DNA of 64,000 nucleotides from an uncultured Clostridia bacterium (GTDB lineage: Bacteria; Bacillota; Clostridia; TANB77; CAG-508). The stretch lies in contig CALXAV010000006.1 in assembly GCA_944386385.1 (NCBI GenBank), positions 19,575-83,574 on the forward strand. The letters are read 5' to 3'. Position 1 is the stretch's first letter. Each line of letters opens with the position of its first letter. Under the pieces are notes generated by a model. That model had not been told where the DNA came from, searched no databases, and saw only the letters and a program-made list of their open reading frames with translations. Shown one piece after another: positions 27,530-36,640 of this stretch. The position numbers and the translations under genes are program-made.

Positions 27530-28354
27530 TTGAATAATTTATTATATACATTAAAAAATGATATACTTTTTAAAGCACTATTTGGAAGAGAAGGAAATGA
27601 AAAGTATTTAAAGGGTCTTCTAGAAGCATTATTTCAATTACCAATATATATAATAGAAATAATAACAGAGTATACATTAGAACAATTAGCTAAGGAAGAA
27701 AAAGGTGGAAGGTTAGATATATTAGCAAAGATAAATGACAGTACATATGTTAATATAGAGTTACAAATAAGAGATGAAAAAAATATAGAAGAAAGAACCT
27801 TATATTATGCTTCTAGGTTATTAACAGAAAAATCACAAAAGGGAGAAAGATACGAAGAATTAGATAATGTGGTAATGGTAAATATCTTAGATTATGAATT
27901 ATTAGAATTTAATGAATTTGTATCAGATACAGTAACTGTAATAAATAAACATAGAGAATATGAGACAATAAAGAATCAAAAATTCTATTATATAGAATTA
28001 CCAAAGTTTAGAAAGACTAACATTGATATAAATGATCCATTAAATCAATGGTTAGCATTAATAGATAATAATGAGGAGATGATAAAAATGGCAATGGTAA
28101 AAAACAAAACAATAAAAGAAGCAAAGGAAGATTTAGACAAATTAAGAGCAGATCCAAAAATGAGAGGAATAATTAAATTAAGAGACAAATGGGAAAGAGA
28201 CTATTATAATGGTATTGCCTGTGCTGAAGATAATGCTAGGGAAGAAATAGCTTTAAAATTATTAAAAATTGGAAATACAATAGAACAAACAAGTATGCTT
28301 ACAGGTTTATCAAAAGAAAAGTTACAAAAGATAAACCGTAAAATAGAAAATTAA
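27530..28354 (+). CDS. Rpn-family PD-(D/E)XK nuclease (RpnL-like)
   Basis: Protein of 274 residues, start TTG 27530 after AGGAAGGAGTAGCA. The N-terminal two-thirds is the PD-(D/E)XK transposase-like nuclease of the Rpn family: NDILFKALFGREGNEKYLKGLLEA, then GRLDILAKIND and VNIELQIRD (Asp and Glu-x-Gln catalytic residues). The C-terminal 88 residues form a separate small domain beginning at an internal Met (28088) with its own GAGGAG. Work on Rpn proteins showed that such internal starts yield a short RpnS protein that blocks the nuclease, in phage defence. The gene is followed by a separate copy of this C-terminal domain. Confidence 0.85.
   Translation: MNNLLYTLKNDILFKALFGREGNEKYLKGLLEALFQLPIYIIEIITEYTLEQLAKEEKGGRLDILAKINDSTYVNIELQIRDEKNIEERTLYYASRLLTEKSQKGERYEELDNVVMVNILDYELLEFNEFVSDTVTVINKHREYETIKNQKFYYIELPKFRKTNIDINDPLNQWLALIDNNEEMIKMAMVKNKTIKEAKEDLDKLRADPKMRGIIKLRDKWERDYYNGIACAEDNAREEIALKLLKIGNTIEQTSMLTGLSKEKLQKINRKIEN
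28088..28354 (+). CDS. Internal-start C-terminal product of the Rpn gene (RpnS-like)
   Basis: ATG 28088, in frame with the nuclease, is preceded by GAGGAG at 28073-28078, 9 bases upstream. The product would be 88 residues starting MAMVKNKTIKEAKEDL. Expected by analogy to known intragenic Rpn antitoxins. The strongest evidence is that the stand-alone duplicate at 28374 begins at exactly the same Met. Confidence 0.6.
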   Translation: MAMVKNKTIKEAKEDLDKLRADPKMRGIIKLRDKWERDYYNGIACAEDNAREEIALKLLKIGNTIEQTSMLTGLSKEKLQKINRKIEN

Positions 28355-28373
28355 AACAAAGGAGATAAAAAAA

Positions 28374-28652
28374 ATGGCAATGGTAAAAAATAAGACAATT
28401 AAAGAAGCAAAGGAAGATTTAGACAAATTAACAGCAGACCCCAAAATGAGAGGAATAATTAAATTAAGAGACAAATGGGAAAGAGACTATTATAATGGTA
28501 TTGCTTGCGCAAAGGATGAAGGAATTAATGATGCTAGAGAAGAAATAGCTCTAAATTCATTTAAAATGGGAAACACAATAGAACAAACAAGTATGCTTAC
28601 AGGTTTATCAAAAGAAAAGTTACAAAAGATAAAACATAAAATGAAATGTTAA
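28374..28652 (+). CDS. Free-standing duplicate of the Rpn C-terminal domain (RpnS-like)
   Basis: Protein of 92 residues, ATG 28374 after AAAGGAGATAAAAA. It is nearly identical to residues 187-274 of the preceding nuclease: MAMVKNKTIKEAKEDLDKL, then a shared DPKMRGIIKLRDKWERDYYN segment and TSMLTGLSKEKLQKI. It has four extra residues (DEGIN replacing part of EDN) and a different tail. The two copies are separated by 19 bases, so this is a tandem partial gene duplication. I infer a dedicated antitoxin gene, giving more inhibitor than internal initiation alone. Confidence 0.8.
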   Translation: MAMVKNKTIKEAKEDLDKLTADPKMRGIIKLRDKWERDYYNGIACAKDEGINDAREEIALNSFKMGNTIEQTSMLTGLSKEKLQKIKHKMKC

Positions 28653-28690
28653 GAAACATGAAATGAAAATTAAAATAAGATATTTACAAT

Positions 28691-28726
28691 GAAGTGTACC
28701 ATAAATTTTCTGGTACACTTCATTTG
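28691..28726 (+). terminator. Hairpin terminator after the Rpn unit
   Basis: GAAGTGTACC (28691-28700) pairs with GGTACACTTC (28712-28721). Confidence 0.65.
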
Positions 28727-28824
28727 ATATCTTAATTAAAAATTAATAATTCCTCTATTTTTTATTAATAAAATCTGTGGTATACTATTAGTGTAGGAAA
28801 TGAAAGGTTTTAGGAGGTTTTAGA

Positions 28825-29529
28825 ATGTATAACATACTAGTAGTAGATGATGATAAAGAAATAGTAGGAGCAATAGAAATTTATTTAAAGAAAGAAGGAT
28901 ATAATATCTTAAAAGCTTATAATGGAGAAGAAGCCTTAGATATAGTTAATAATAATGAAATACATTTGATAATACTAGATATAATGATGCCAAAAAAAGA
29001 TGGGTTAGAAACATTAGAAGAAATAAGAAAATCTAAAACAATACCAGTAATATTATTATCAGCAAAATCAGAAGATTATGATAAAATAGGTGGTTTAAAT
29101 TCAGGCGCAGATGATTATATAACAAAACCATTTAATCCATTAGAATTAATTGCAAGAGTAAATTCGTCTTTAAGAAGATATGTAAGTTTTGGGTCACTAA
29201 AGAAAGAAGAAGAAAATAATAAAAAGATATATAAAACAGGTGGCTTAGAAGTTGATGATGATACTAAAAAAGTATTAGTTGATGGAAAAGAAGTAAAATT
29301 AACAGCAACAGAATTTAATATATTAAAATTTTTACTTGCAAATAAAGGAAAAGTATATTCAATACCAGAAATATATGAAAATGTATGGAAAGAAGAAGGC
29401 TTTGGAGCAGAAAATATAATAGCAGTACACATACGTCATATAAGAGAAAAAATAGAAATAAATCCAAAAGAGCCTAGATACTTAAAAGTAATTTGGGGAG
29501 TTGGATATAAAATAGAAGATATAAAATAG
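28825..29529 (+). CDS. OmpR/PhoB-family response regulator
   Basis: Protein of 234 residues, ATG 28825 after TTAGGAGGTTTTAGA. The receiver domain (1-120) has VVDDDKEI, phospho-acceptor Asp in IILDIMMPKKDG, and Lys in YITKPFNPLELIARV. The winged-helix DNA-binding domain (about 135-232) has LTATEFNILKFLL and VHIRHIREKIE...GVGYKIE. It resembles VanR-type regulators. The cognate kinase follows 12 bases later. Targets are unknown. Confidence 0.93.
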   Translation: MYNILVVDDDKEIVGAIEIYLKKEGYNILKAYNGEEALDIVNNNEIHLIILDIMMPKKDGLETLEEIRKSKTIPVILLSAKSEDYDKIGGLNSGADDYITKPFNPLELIARVNSSLRRYVSFGSLKKEEENNKKIYKTGGLEVDDDTKKVLVDGKEVKLTATEFNILKFLLANKGKVYSIPEIYENVWKEEGFGAENIIAVHIRHIREKIEINPKEPRYLKVIWGVGYKIEDIK

Positions 29530-29541
29530 GATGGTGGAAAT

Positions 29542-31581
29542 ATGGAAAATTTAAGAACATCAAAAGCTTTGAAATTTGTATCATATATATTACTTCCAGT
29601 ATTTGTGTTACTCATTGGACTTAGCATATTTCATCTAGCATTTTTAGATGAATACGGAAATAACGGAGCAACTAAATTTATAGATACAGAAATGTTTGCA
29701 AATGAATATGTATATTATATAACAGACAATATTGCAAATGCTAATGATCAAAAGAATAATGGTGCAACAATGTTTATGCAACTAGAAGATGTAGATGGAA
29801 ATGAGATATACTACTTAAATAGAGATTATATGTATAACTATTATAATGGAATAAATGAATATATTGATTTTATAATAATAGATGAAGAAACAAATGCGAT
29901 ATATACAAACATGAGAATTAGTGATTATAATAGTGAAATAGAAAATATGAAAAATGCTACTAAATACTGGAATTATAATAATGGAAATATTGAAACTAAT
30001 ATAGAATATATAAATAATGATAATATAAAATACAATTCAACATTCCAATATGCAGTATTAGATGAAGATGGAGAAGCAAGTTATGTAGTATCTAAAGAAA
30101 TTATAGGATACACGATATATAGTAGATATAATCCAGATAGAACAGGAGGATTAACAAACTATAAAATAGTAGAAGGAATTTACGAGTTTTGCTTAAATAA
30201 CAAAAGTTTGCCACTATATGTTTTGCCAATTAGTGTGATATTTACATTCGCCATTGCAATATATTTATGTTGGGCAATAGGGCATGAAAAAGGAAAAGAT
30301 GAGATTAAATTAGGTTATATAGATAAAATACCTTATGAAATATTATTCTTAGCTTGGGCAGTTTTACTTACAATATTTGCATCAGTAGCTATTCAGTGTA
30401 TTAGTATTGCAAATTATATTACATTAATATTTGCTGTTTTATTATATTTTATATGTTATATAATATGTGCAGTGACAGCAGTATCAACAATAAAAAGATT
30501 AAAAGCAAGAAAGTTTATAAAAAGCTTTTTAACATATAAGGTAGGAAAATGGTGCTTTGATAAATTAAAAAAATTATTTGATACATTAGATGAGAAAACT
30601 ACAGAAAATAAAAGATTATTTTGGTATTATTTATTATTTATAATTGTAAGTGTTATGTTAGCATGCTTGTTCTATACAGGAATAGCAATAATATTGTTAA
30701 TTGGATTTTGGGTATGGTCATATTATAAATTGAAAAAATATATAATAGGTCAAGAGAAAATAAAAAATGCATTAAAAGACATTTATGAAGGAAAAAATGA
30801 TGTTAAGTTAAATGAAGAAGAATTAACAGGAGTTTTAAAAGAAATGTCTGTATATGTAAATGATATAGCAAGTGGATTCTCAAATGCTATTCAAGAAAGT
30901 TTAAAATCAGAAAGATTAAAAACAGAATTAATAACAAATGTGTCACATGATATAAAAACACCACTAACTTCAATAATAAACTATGTTGATTTATTAAAGA
31001 AGGAAAACATTCAAGATGAAAAAGTAAAAGAATATATAAAAATATTAGACCAAAAGTCACAAAGACTAAAAAAATTAACAGAAGACTTAGTAGAAGCATC
31101 TAAAGTATCTTCAGGAAACGTAAAACTAAATATTGAAAGCATAGATATAAAAGAATTATTTAATCAAACAATAGGCGAATTTAAAGATAGATTTGAACAA
31201 AAAGACTTAAAAATAGAAGTTCAAATGCCAAGTGAAGATATAAAAATAAAAGCAGATAGTAGATATCTTTATAGAATAATAGAAAATCTATTTAGTAATA
31301 TTACAAAGTATGCATTAGATTCTTCTAGAGTATATATAGATGTGGTAGAAAATAATAAATATATAAATATTAGTATAAAAAATATTTCAAAAGATAAACT
31401 AAATATTAGCGCAGATGAGTTAATGCAAAGATTTGTTAGAGGAGATAAATCTAGATATACAGAAGGAAGCGGTTTGGGACTTTCAATAGCAAAAAGTTTA
31501 ACAGAACTTCAAGGAGGAAAATTTGATATAATAATAGATGGTGATTTATTTAAAGTAGAAATAGATTGGCCTGAGATATAA
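29542..31581 (+). CDS. Membrane sensor histidine kinase
   Basis: Protein of 679 residues partnered with the preceding regulator. A first helix near 14-36 is followed by an extracellular region of about 185 residues. Then come several helices between about 225 and 400 (four to six), a HAMP-like linker, HisKA with the phospho-acceptor in NVSHDIKTPLTSIINY (His near 469), and a HATPase domain with the N box IIENLFSNITKY and G box GSGLGLSIAKSL. The architecture with multiple helices before HisKA is common in Clostridia. Ligand unknown. Confidence 0.93.
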   Translation: MENLRTSKALKFVSYILLPVFVLLIGLSIFHLAFLDEYGNNGATKFIDTEMFANEYVYYITDNIANANDQKNNGATMFMQLEDVDGNEIYYLNRDYMYNYYNGINEYIDFIIIDEETNAIYTNMRISDYNSEIENMKNATKYWNYNNGNIETNIEYINNDNIKYNSTFQYAVLDEDGEASYVVSKEIIGYTIYSRYNPDRTGGLTNYKIVEGIYEFCLNNKSLPLYVLPISVIFTFAIAIYLCWAIGHEKGKDEIKLGYIDKIPYEILFLAWAVLLTIFASVAIQCISIANYITLIFAVLLYFICYIICAVTAVSTIKRLKARKFIKSFLTYKVGKWCFDKLKKLFDTLDEKTTENKRLFWYYLLFIIVSVMLACLFYTGIAIILLIGFWVWSYYKLKKYIIGQEKIKNALKDIYEGKNDVKLNEEELTGVLKEMSVYVNDIASGFSNAIQESLKSERLKTELITNVSHDIKTPLTSIINYVDLLKKENIQDEKVKEYIKILDQKSQRLKKLTEDLVEASKVSSGNVKLNIESIDIKELFNQTIGEFKDRFEQKDLKIEVQMPSEDIKIKADSRYLYRIIENLFSNITKYALDSSRVYIDVVENNKYINISIKNISKDKLNISADELMQRFVRGDKSRYTEGSGLGLSIAKSLTELQGGKFDIIIDGDLFKVEIDWPEI

Positions 31582-31583
31582 AG

Positions 31584-31634
31584 AATGTCCAATAGGGGAC
31601 GTTTCCAAATGGTATAAAGGGAAACGTCCTTAAT
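31584..31634. repeat. Palindromic intergenic repeat, GGAAACGTCC type
   Basis: GGGGACGTTTCCAAATGG and AAGGGAAACGTCCTTAATTG are inverted relative to each other with a short spacer. The arms are AAATGG/TTTA-like and not TTCGCA. Confidence 0.7.
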
Positions 31635-31736
31635 TGATATTTGTGTTAATTAAATGTGAAAATTTGTAAATGAATATTGTAAGTGAAAAAATGGTGTGAT
31701 AAAATAAAAAAGAAGATTACAAATGGAGGTATGAAC

Positions 31737-32408
31737 ATGCGTAAAATGCTTATAATTATAGGAATTTTAGTCGTTATTTTTGTAGGAATGGTGATATATA
31801 GAAATATAAGGGTACAAAATAACGAAAGTAATAATGTAAGCATTGAAGAAATACAAAAGATAGAAGAAAAAATATCAAGTGTGTATATGTGGAAAGAAGT
31901 AACAGGAGAAGCTCTACCAGAATTCCAAGATATAAATAATGCGGATGAAAAATGGATATGGGAAGTTGTAAAAAATAATTTAGAAAATTATGAAGTAACA
32001 TATGAAGAAATAGAAGAAGAAGCAAAATTAATATTTGGAGAAAATTTTAATAAAGAATTTCCTAAAGAAGGAAATAGTAGTTTTGAATATAATAGTGATA
32101 CTGATAAATATATAGCAACAGAAGTAGAATTTGACCAAGAAGAAGATTCGTTTTTATTAGATAATATAAGTAAAACAGACACAGGTTATGAAGTAGAGAT
32201 TATAGAATATTTAGAAGATTATTCTGAAGAAGAAAGTGTGGTAATAAAAACAACAAATGATGAAGAAATAGGACGAGTTTCAATTAGTGAAAGTGAAACA
32301 AATATGCAAGATATTGTAAAAAATAATAAAGATAGATTTACTAAGAAGAAAGTGTATTTAGTACAAGAAAATGATAATTTGAATTTACAAAAAGTTGAAG
32401 GAATGTAA
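31737..32408 (+). CDS. Membrane-anchored protein of unknown function
   Basis: About 223 residues from ATG 31737, preferred over 31731 because GGAGGT (31725-31730) would otherwise abut the start. One N-terminal helix (MLIIIGILVVIFVGMVIY) is followed by an acidic soluble domain with Glu/Asp repeats (EEIEEEAKLIFG, EDYSEEESVVI). No Cys after the helix, so not a lipoprotein. It ends two bases before the radical SAM start and may be co-expressed. I do not recognise the family. Confidence 0.6.
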   Translation: MRKMLIIIGILVVIFVGMVIYRNIRVQNNESNNVSIEEIQKIEEKISSVYMWKEVTGEALPEFQDINNADEKWIWEVVKNNLENYEVTYEEIEEEAKLIFGENFNKEFPKEGNSSFEYNSDTDKYIATEVEFDQEEDSFLLDNISKTDTGYEVEIIEYLEDYSEEESVVIKTTNDEEIGRVSISESETNMQDIVKNNKDRFTKKKVYLVQENDNLNLQKVEGM

Positions 32409-32409
32409 A

Positions 32410-33306
32410 ATGTTAGAAAAATTAAAACAATGTGAAATATGTCCGCATAGATGTGGGATAAATAGAAAAGAAGGTAAAATAGGAAGATGTAAGGCAAGTG
32501 ATAAAATAAAAATAGCACTTTATTGGGTACATAATTTTGAAGAACCATGTATTAGTGGAACGAAAGGTTCTGGAACGGTATTTTTTTCAAACTGTAATTT
32601 AAATTGCATATTTTGCCAGAATTATGAGATTAGTCAAAAAGGAAGAGGAAAAGAAATAACAATAGAAGAGTTAGCAGATATTTTCTTAAAGCAACAAGAA
32701 AAAGGTGTAGAAAATATAAATTTAGTAACTCCAACAAGTTATGTAGTTCAAATAATAGAAGCAATAAAAATTGCAAGAAAAAATGGATTAAAACTTCCAA
32801 TTGTATATAATACAAATGGTTATGAAAATGTTGATACTATAAAAATGTTAGATGGTTATGTTGATGTTTATTTGCCTGATTTAAAATATGTAGATGATGA
32901 GTTAGGGGAAAAATGCTCAAAAGTGAAAAACTATTTTGAAATTGCGACAAAAGCAATATTAGAAATGCAAAAACAGGTAGGGAAAACTCAAATAAATGAA
33001 AATGGAATAATGGAAAAAGGAATAATTGTTAGACATCTAGTATTACCAGGACATGTGGAAAATAGTAAAAAAGTTTTAAGATGGCTTAAAGAAAATTTAA
33101 ATGAGGAAAATTATGTAAGTATTATGGCACAATATTTTCCAACATATCTAGTAAAAGAAAAAGAAGAATATAGAGATTTAAATAGAAAGCTTACAAAAGA
33201 AGAGTGGAGAAACATAGAAAATTTTATAGATGAACTAGATTTTAAGAATGGTTACATACAGGAATTAGGAGAACATGAAGAAGAATATGTACCAAAGTGG
33301 TGGTAA
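32410..33306 (+). CDS. PflX-like radical SAM protein
   Basis: About 298 residues from ATG 32410, directly after the previous stop. The N-terminus has a Cys-rich motif CEICPHRCGINRKEG of COG1313 proteins, followed by the radical SAM cluster CNLNCIFCQN (Cys-x3-Cys-x2-Cys). The family is related to glycyl-radical activating enzymes, but substrates of this branch are unknown. The expected sequence NLVTPTSYVVQIIEAI and DVYLPDLKYVDD are present. No glycyl radical enzyme is encoded nearby. Confidence 0.8.
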   Translation: MLEKLKQCEICPHRCGINRKEGKIGRCKASDKIKIALYWVHNFEEPCISGTKGSGTVFFSNCNLNCIFCQNYEISQKGRGKEITIEELADIFLKQQEKGVENINLVTPTSYVVQIIEAIKIARKNGLKLPIVYNTNGYENVDTIKMLDGYVDVYLPDLKYVDDELGEKCSKVKNYFEIATKAILEMQKQVGKTQINENGIMEKGIIVRHLVLPGHVENSKKVLRWLKENLNEENYVSIMAQYFPTYLVKEKEEYRDLNRKLTKEEWRNIENFIDELDFKNGYIQELGEHEEEYVPKWW

Positions 33307-33470
33307 ATATTTTGTCAAATTTAGTCGAACGAAAATGATTGAATTATATTGTGTTTAGTGATATAATTTAATCATTATTTTTTATTATTTTTTTCTTAAA
33401 TTTTAATTCAAAATTTAATTCTAAATTATTCAACTATAATTAAAAATCCAAAAAGAGAGAAGGTGATAAT

Positions 33471-33656
33471 TTGAAATTTATAGACCTAGAGAGGATTTTG
33501 CTTAATGACGGGTGGTATAAGTATAAAGTAACTGGGGGACATCACCAATATAAACATAAGACGAAACCTGGAAAAATAACAATATCGAGACATTGCAGAG
33601 AAATAAAAAGAACTACAGTACAATCTATTTTAAAACAAGCAAAAATAAAAAAATAA
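33471..33656 (+). CDS. hicA: HicA-type toxin without an adjacent hicB
   Basis: Protein of 61 residues, start TTG 33471 after AGAAGGTGATAA. It matches HicA, an mRNA-binding toxin of the double-stranded RNA-binding fold: LERILLNDGWYKYKVTGGHHQYKH contains the conserved Gly and catalytic His, here split as TGGHH. The C-terminus is PGKITISRHCREIKRTTVQSI. HicB normally lies immediately downstream or upstream, but the 84 bases after the stop and 165 bases before the start contain no such gene. It is an orphan in this window. Confidence 0.8.
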   Translation: MKFIDLERILLNDGWYKYKVTGGHHQYKHKTKPGKITISRHCREIKRTTVQSILKQAKIKK

Positions 33657-33739
33657 TTTATAAATTTTGTGGAATTTTATAAAACCATGTGATATACTCT
33701 TAAATGGTTTGACTATATCAGATAAAGGAAAGTGGTTTT

Positions 33740-35182
33740 ATGGATAATTACGATTTGATTGTTATTGGAATGGGGCCGAGTTCAATATTTTTAGCATATG
33801 AATTAATAATAAATAAAAAAGCTAAAAATGTAGTTTTAATAGATGAGGGGAAACCAGTAGAAAGGCGTTATTGTCCAGTAGAGAAAAAGGGCGAATGTAT
33901 GAAATGCAAGCCGTATTGTAATATAACAAGCGGATTCTCAGGGGCTGGAGCTTTTTCTGATGGAAAACTTTCTTTATATAATAAAGAAGACGATGATATT
34001 TATGTTGGAGGAAATCTACATAAATATATAGGAGTAGAAAAAACAAAACAATTAATTGATTATGCAGATAGTATTTATTTAAAGTTTGGTGCAGATACAC
34101 ATTTAGAGGGAATAGAACATAAAGAAGAAATTAATAAATTAAAGAAAAAAGCAAAAAAGGAAGATATTGACTTAATAAGCATTCCAATAAGACATTTGGG
34201 AACAGAAAAAAGTCATGAAATATATAAAAAGATTCAAGATTTTTTAGAAGAAAATAATATTAATATGATGTATGAAACAGTAGTAGAAGACTTAATAATT
34301 GAGGACAATCAGATAAAGGGAGTAAAGATAATAGATGCCAATGACCCTAAAGTTGAAAAAGAATTATTTTCTAAGAGAGTAGTCCTAGCTGTTGGAAGAA
34401 AAGGTGCAGACTGGTTGTCTAATATGTGTGAAGCTTATGATATAAAAACAGAACAAGGAATAGTTGATATTGGGATAAGATATGAACTAAAAGATGAAGT
34501 GATGAAGGATGTAAATAAATACTTATATGAAGGAAAGTTTATCGGAAGGCCATACCCGTTTAGAGATAAGGTTAGAACATTTTGTCAAAATCCTAGTGGA
34601 TTTGTTTCAGAAGAAGTTTATGATGATGGCTTATCATTAGTAAATGGACATTCATATAAAAACAGGAAAAGTAAAAATACAAATTTAGCAATACTTGTAT
34701 CGCATAATTTTAAAGATCCTTTTGATACACCAATTGAATATGGTAAAAATATTGCTAAAAACTTAAATGAATTAGGAAATGGAGCGATCCTTGTTCAACG
34801 TTTAGGAGATATACAAAGAGGAAAACGTACATGGCAAGAAGAATTGAATAAAAATGAAGTTGTTCCAACTTTAAAATCAGCAGTACCTGGCGATATTACT
34901 TTTGCAATAGGTTATAGAACAATGACAGATATATTGACATTTATAAGTGCTATGGATAAGGTTATAGAAGGATTTGCGGACCCACATAATTTACTATATG
35001 CTCCTGAAATAAAATTCTATAGCAATAAGGTTTCTATAGATGAAAATTTTGAAACTAGTATTAAAAACTTGTATTGCATAGGAGATGGTGGAGGAATGAC
35101 AAGAGGACTTATGATGGCATCAGCAGCCGGAGTACAAATGGCAAGAAATTTAGTAGAATTAGATGAAAAGGGAGGAAATTAA
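33740..35182 (+). CDS. FAD-dependent dehydrogenase, COG2509 type
   Basis: Protein of 480 residues, ATG 33740 after AAAGGAAAGTGG. Rossmann motif LIVIGMGPSSIFLAYEL (Gly-x-Gly-x2-x) binds FAD. A Cys-rich segment CMKCKPYCNITSGFSGAGAF follows, typical of this family. The C-terminal FAD-binding GDGGGMTRGLMMASAAG is intact. Members are annotated as uncharacterised FAD-dependent dehydrogenases; the reaction is unknown. The stop sits 2 bases before the thyA start, so the gene is part of the thyA-folA unit. Confidence 0.8.
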   Translation: MDNYDLIVIGMGPSSIFLAYELIINKKAKNVVLIDEGKPVERRYCPVEKKGECMKCKPYCNITSGFSGAGAFSDGKLSLYNKEDDDIYVGGNLHKYIGVEKTKQLIDYADSIYLKFGADTHLEGIEHKEEINKLKKKAKKEDIDLISIPIRHLGTEKSHEIYKKIQDFLEENNINMMYETVVEDLIIEDNQIKGVKIIDANDPKVEKELFSKRVVLAVGRKGADWLSNMCEAYDIKTEQGIVDIGIRYELKDEVMKDVNKYLYEGKFIGRPYPFRDKVRTFCQNPSGFVSEEVYDDGLSLVNGHSYKNRKSKNTNLAILVSHNFKDPFDTPIEYGKNIAKNLNELGNGAILVQRLGDIQRGKRTWQEELNKNEVVPTLKSAVPGDITFAIGYRTMTDILTFISAMDKVIEGFADPHNLLYAPEIKFYSNKVSIDENFETSIKNLYCIGDGGGMTRGLMMASAAGVQMARNLVELDEKGGN

Positions 35183-35183
35183 G

Positions 35184-36044
35184 ATGACTCAAGCAGATAG
35201 GAATTTTATAGATACTTGTAAGGAGATTTTAGAACATGGGTATTCTTCAGAAGGAACTCATGTACGTACAAGATGGGAGGATGGAACAGAAGCTAATTAT
35301 ATTTCAATTGTAGGGGTTAGTAATAAATATGATGTAGGAAAAGAATTCCCTATGATAACACTTAGAAATAATTCAAAAACAGTATATAAAGCAATTGATG
35401 AAATATTATGGATATGGCAAAAAAAGTCAAATAATGTAAAAGATTTAAACTCACATATTTGGGACCAATGGATTGATGAAAATGGAACTATTGGAAAAGC
35501 ATATGGTTATCAATTAGGTAAGAAATATCAATTTAAGACTAAAGATGGAATAAAAGAAATGGATCAAGTTGACTATGTACTTTATTTATTAAAAAATGAT
35601 CCATCTAGTCGTAGAATTATGACTAATCTGTTTAATCATGAAGAATTAAAAGATATGAGGTTAGAACCATGTGCATATGGAACACAATGGCTAGTAAAAG
35701 AAGGAAAATTACATTTAATATTAAATCAACGTTCACAAGATATGTTAACAGCAAACGGATGGAATCTTATGCAATATGCAGCTCTTCAATATATGTTTGC
35801 ACAGGTTTCAGGTTTAGAAGTTGGAACTTTAACACATAATATAGGAGATTGTCATATTTATGATAGACATGTTCCTATGGTGAAGAAGTTAATAGAAGAA
35901 GCAAAACCAATGGATGTAACTCCAAAACTAATCATCAATAATGAAACTAAAGATTTTTATAGTTTTAAAGTAGAAGATTTTGAAATACAAGGATATGATT
36001 ATCAGAAAGAGATAAAAATAGGAAAAATACCAGTAGCGGAATAG
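35184..36044 (+). CDS. thyA: Thymidylate synthase
   Basis: Makes dTMP from dUMP with 5,10-methylene-THF, leaving dihydrofolate for FolA. About 286 residues from ATG 35184, preceded by GGGAGGAAATTAAG; an ATG 21 bases upstream overlaps the previous gene. Catalytic Cys in LEPCAYGTQW, Arg pair in DPSSRRIM, and dUMP-binding LNQRSQDMLTANGWNLMQY are visible. The gene overlaps neighbours closely, and folA starts 11 bases later, a normal thyA-folA pairing. Confidence 0.94.
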   Translation: MTQADRNFIDTCKEILEHGYSSEGTHVRTRWEDGTEANYISIVGVSNKYDVGKEFPMITLRNNSKTVYKAIDEILWIWQKKSNNVKDLNSHIWDQWIDENGTIGKAYGYQLGKKYQFKTKDGIKEMDQVDYVLYLLKNDPSSRRIMTNLFNHEELKDMRLEPCAYGTQWLVKEGKLHLILNQRSQDMLTANGWNLMQYAALQYMFAQVSGLEVGTLTHNIGDCHIYDRHVPMVKKLIEEAKPMDVTPKLIINNETKDFYSFKVEDFEIQGYDYQKEIKIGKIPVAE

Positions 36045-36055
36045 GAGGAAGATTA

Positions 36056-36547
36056 ATGCTTAGTATAATAGTAGCAAAAGGAAAAAATAATATAATAGGA
36101 AAAGATAATAAAATGGTTTGGCATTTGCCAGAAGATTTAAAACATTTTAAAAATTTAACAACAGGTCACACTATAATTATGGGAAGGAAGACTTTTGAAT
36201 CTTTAGGAAAACCACTTCCTAATAGAAAACATATAATATTTAGCCAAAATCCAGATTTTAAAGTAAATGATGAAAATGTAGAAGTAGTTCATTCATTACT
36301 TCAAATTCAAGATTTAATAGAAGGAAAAGAAGAAGCTTTTGTAATAGGTGGAGCAATGATTTATAATTTCCTTATGCCAAATGTAAAGAAAATGTATGTT
36401 ACAGAGATAGAAAAAGATTTTGAAGGAGATACATTTTTCCCAATAATAGATAGTGAAGTTTGGAAAGAAACTAGCAGAGAAAAAGGAATAAAAGATGAAG
36501 AAAATAACTTAGATTATTATTTTGTAACTTATGAGAGAATTAAATAA
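36056..36547 (+). CDS. folA: Dihydrofolate reductase
   Basis: Protein of 163 residues, ATG 36056 after AGGAGGAAGATTA. Motifs: LSIIVAKGKNNIIGKDNKM, MVWHLPEDLKHFK, HTIIMGRKTFESLG, and FVIGGAMIYNFLM with the NADPH-binding Gly-Gly. It regenerates tetrahydrofolate after ThyA. Terminator at 36558. Confidence 0.94.
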   Translation: MLSIIVAKGKNNIIGKDNKMVWHLPEDLKHFKNLTTGHTIIMGRKTFESLGKPLPNRKHIIFSQNPDFKVNDENVEVVHSLLQIQDLIEGKEEAFVIGGAMIYNFLMPNVKKMYVTEIEKDFEGDTFFPIIDSEVWKETSREKGIKDEENNLDYYFVTYERIK

Positions 36548-36557
36548 ATAATGTTAA

Positions 36558-36588
36558 AAAATAGGGCTTTTATAGCCTTATTTTTTTA
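36558..36588 (+). terminator. Rho-independent terminator of thyA-folA
   Basis: AAATAGGGCT pairs with AGCCTTATTT and is followed by T. Confidence 0.75.
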
Positions 36589-36640
36589 AATAATAATATA
36601 AAAATCTATTTTGGTTAAACTATATTTTAGGAGGAAAAAT

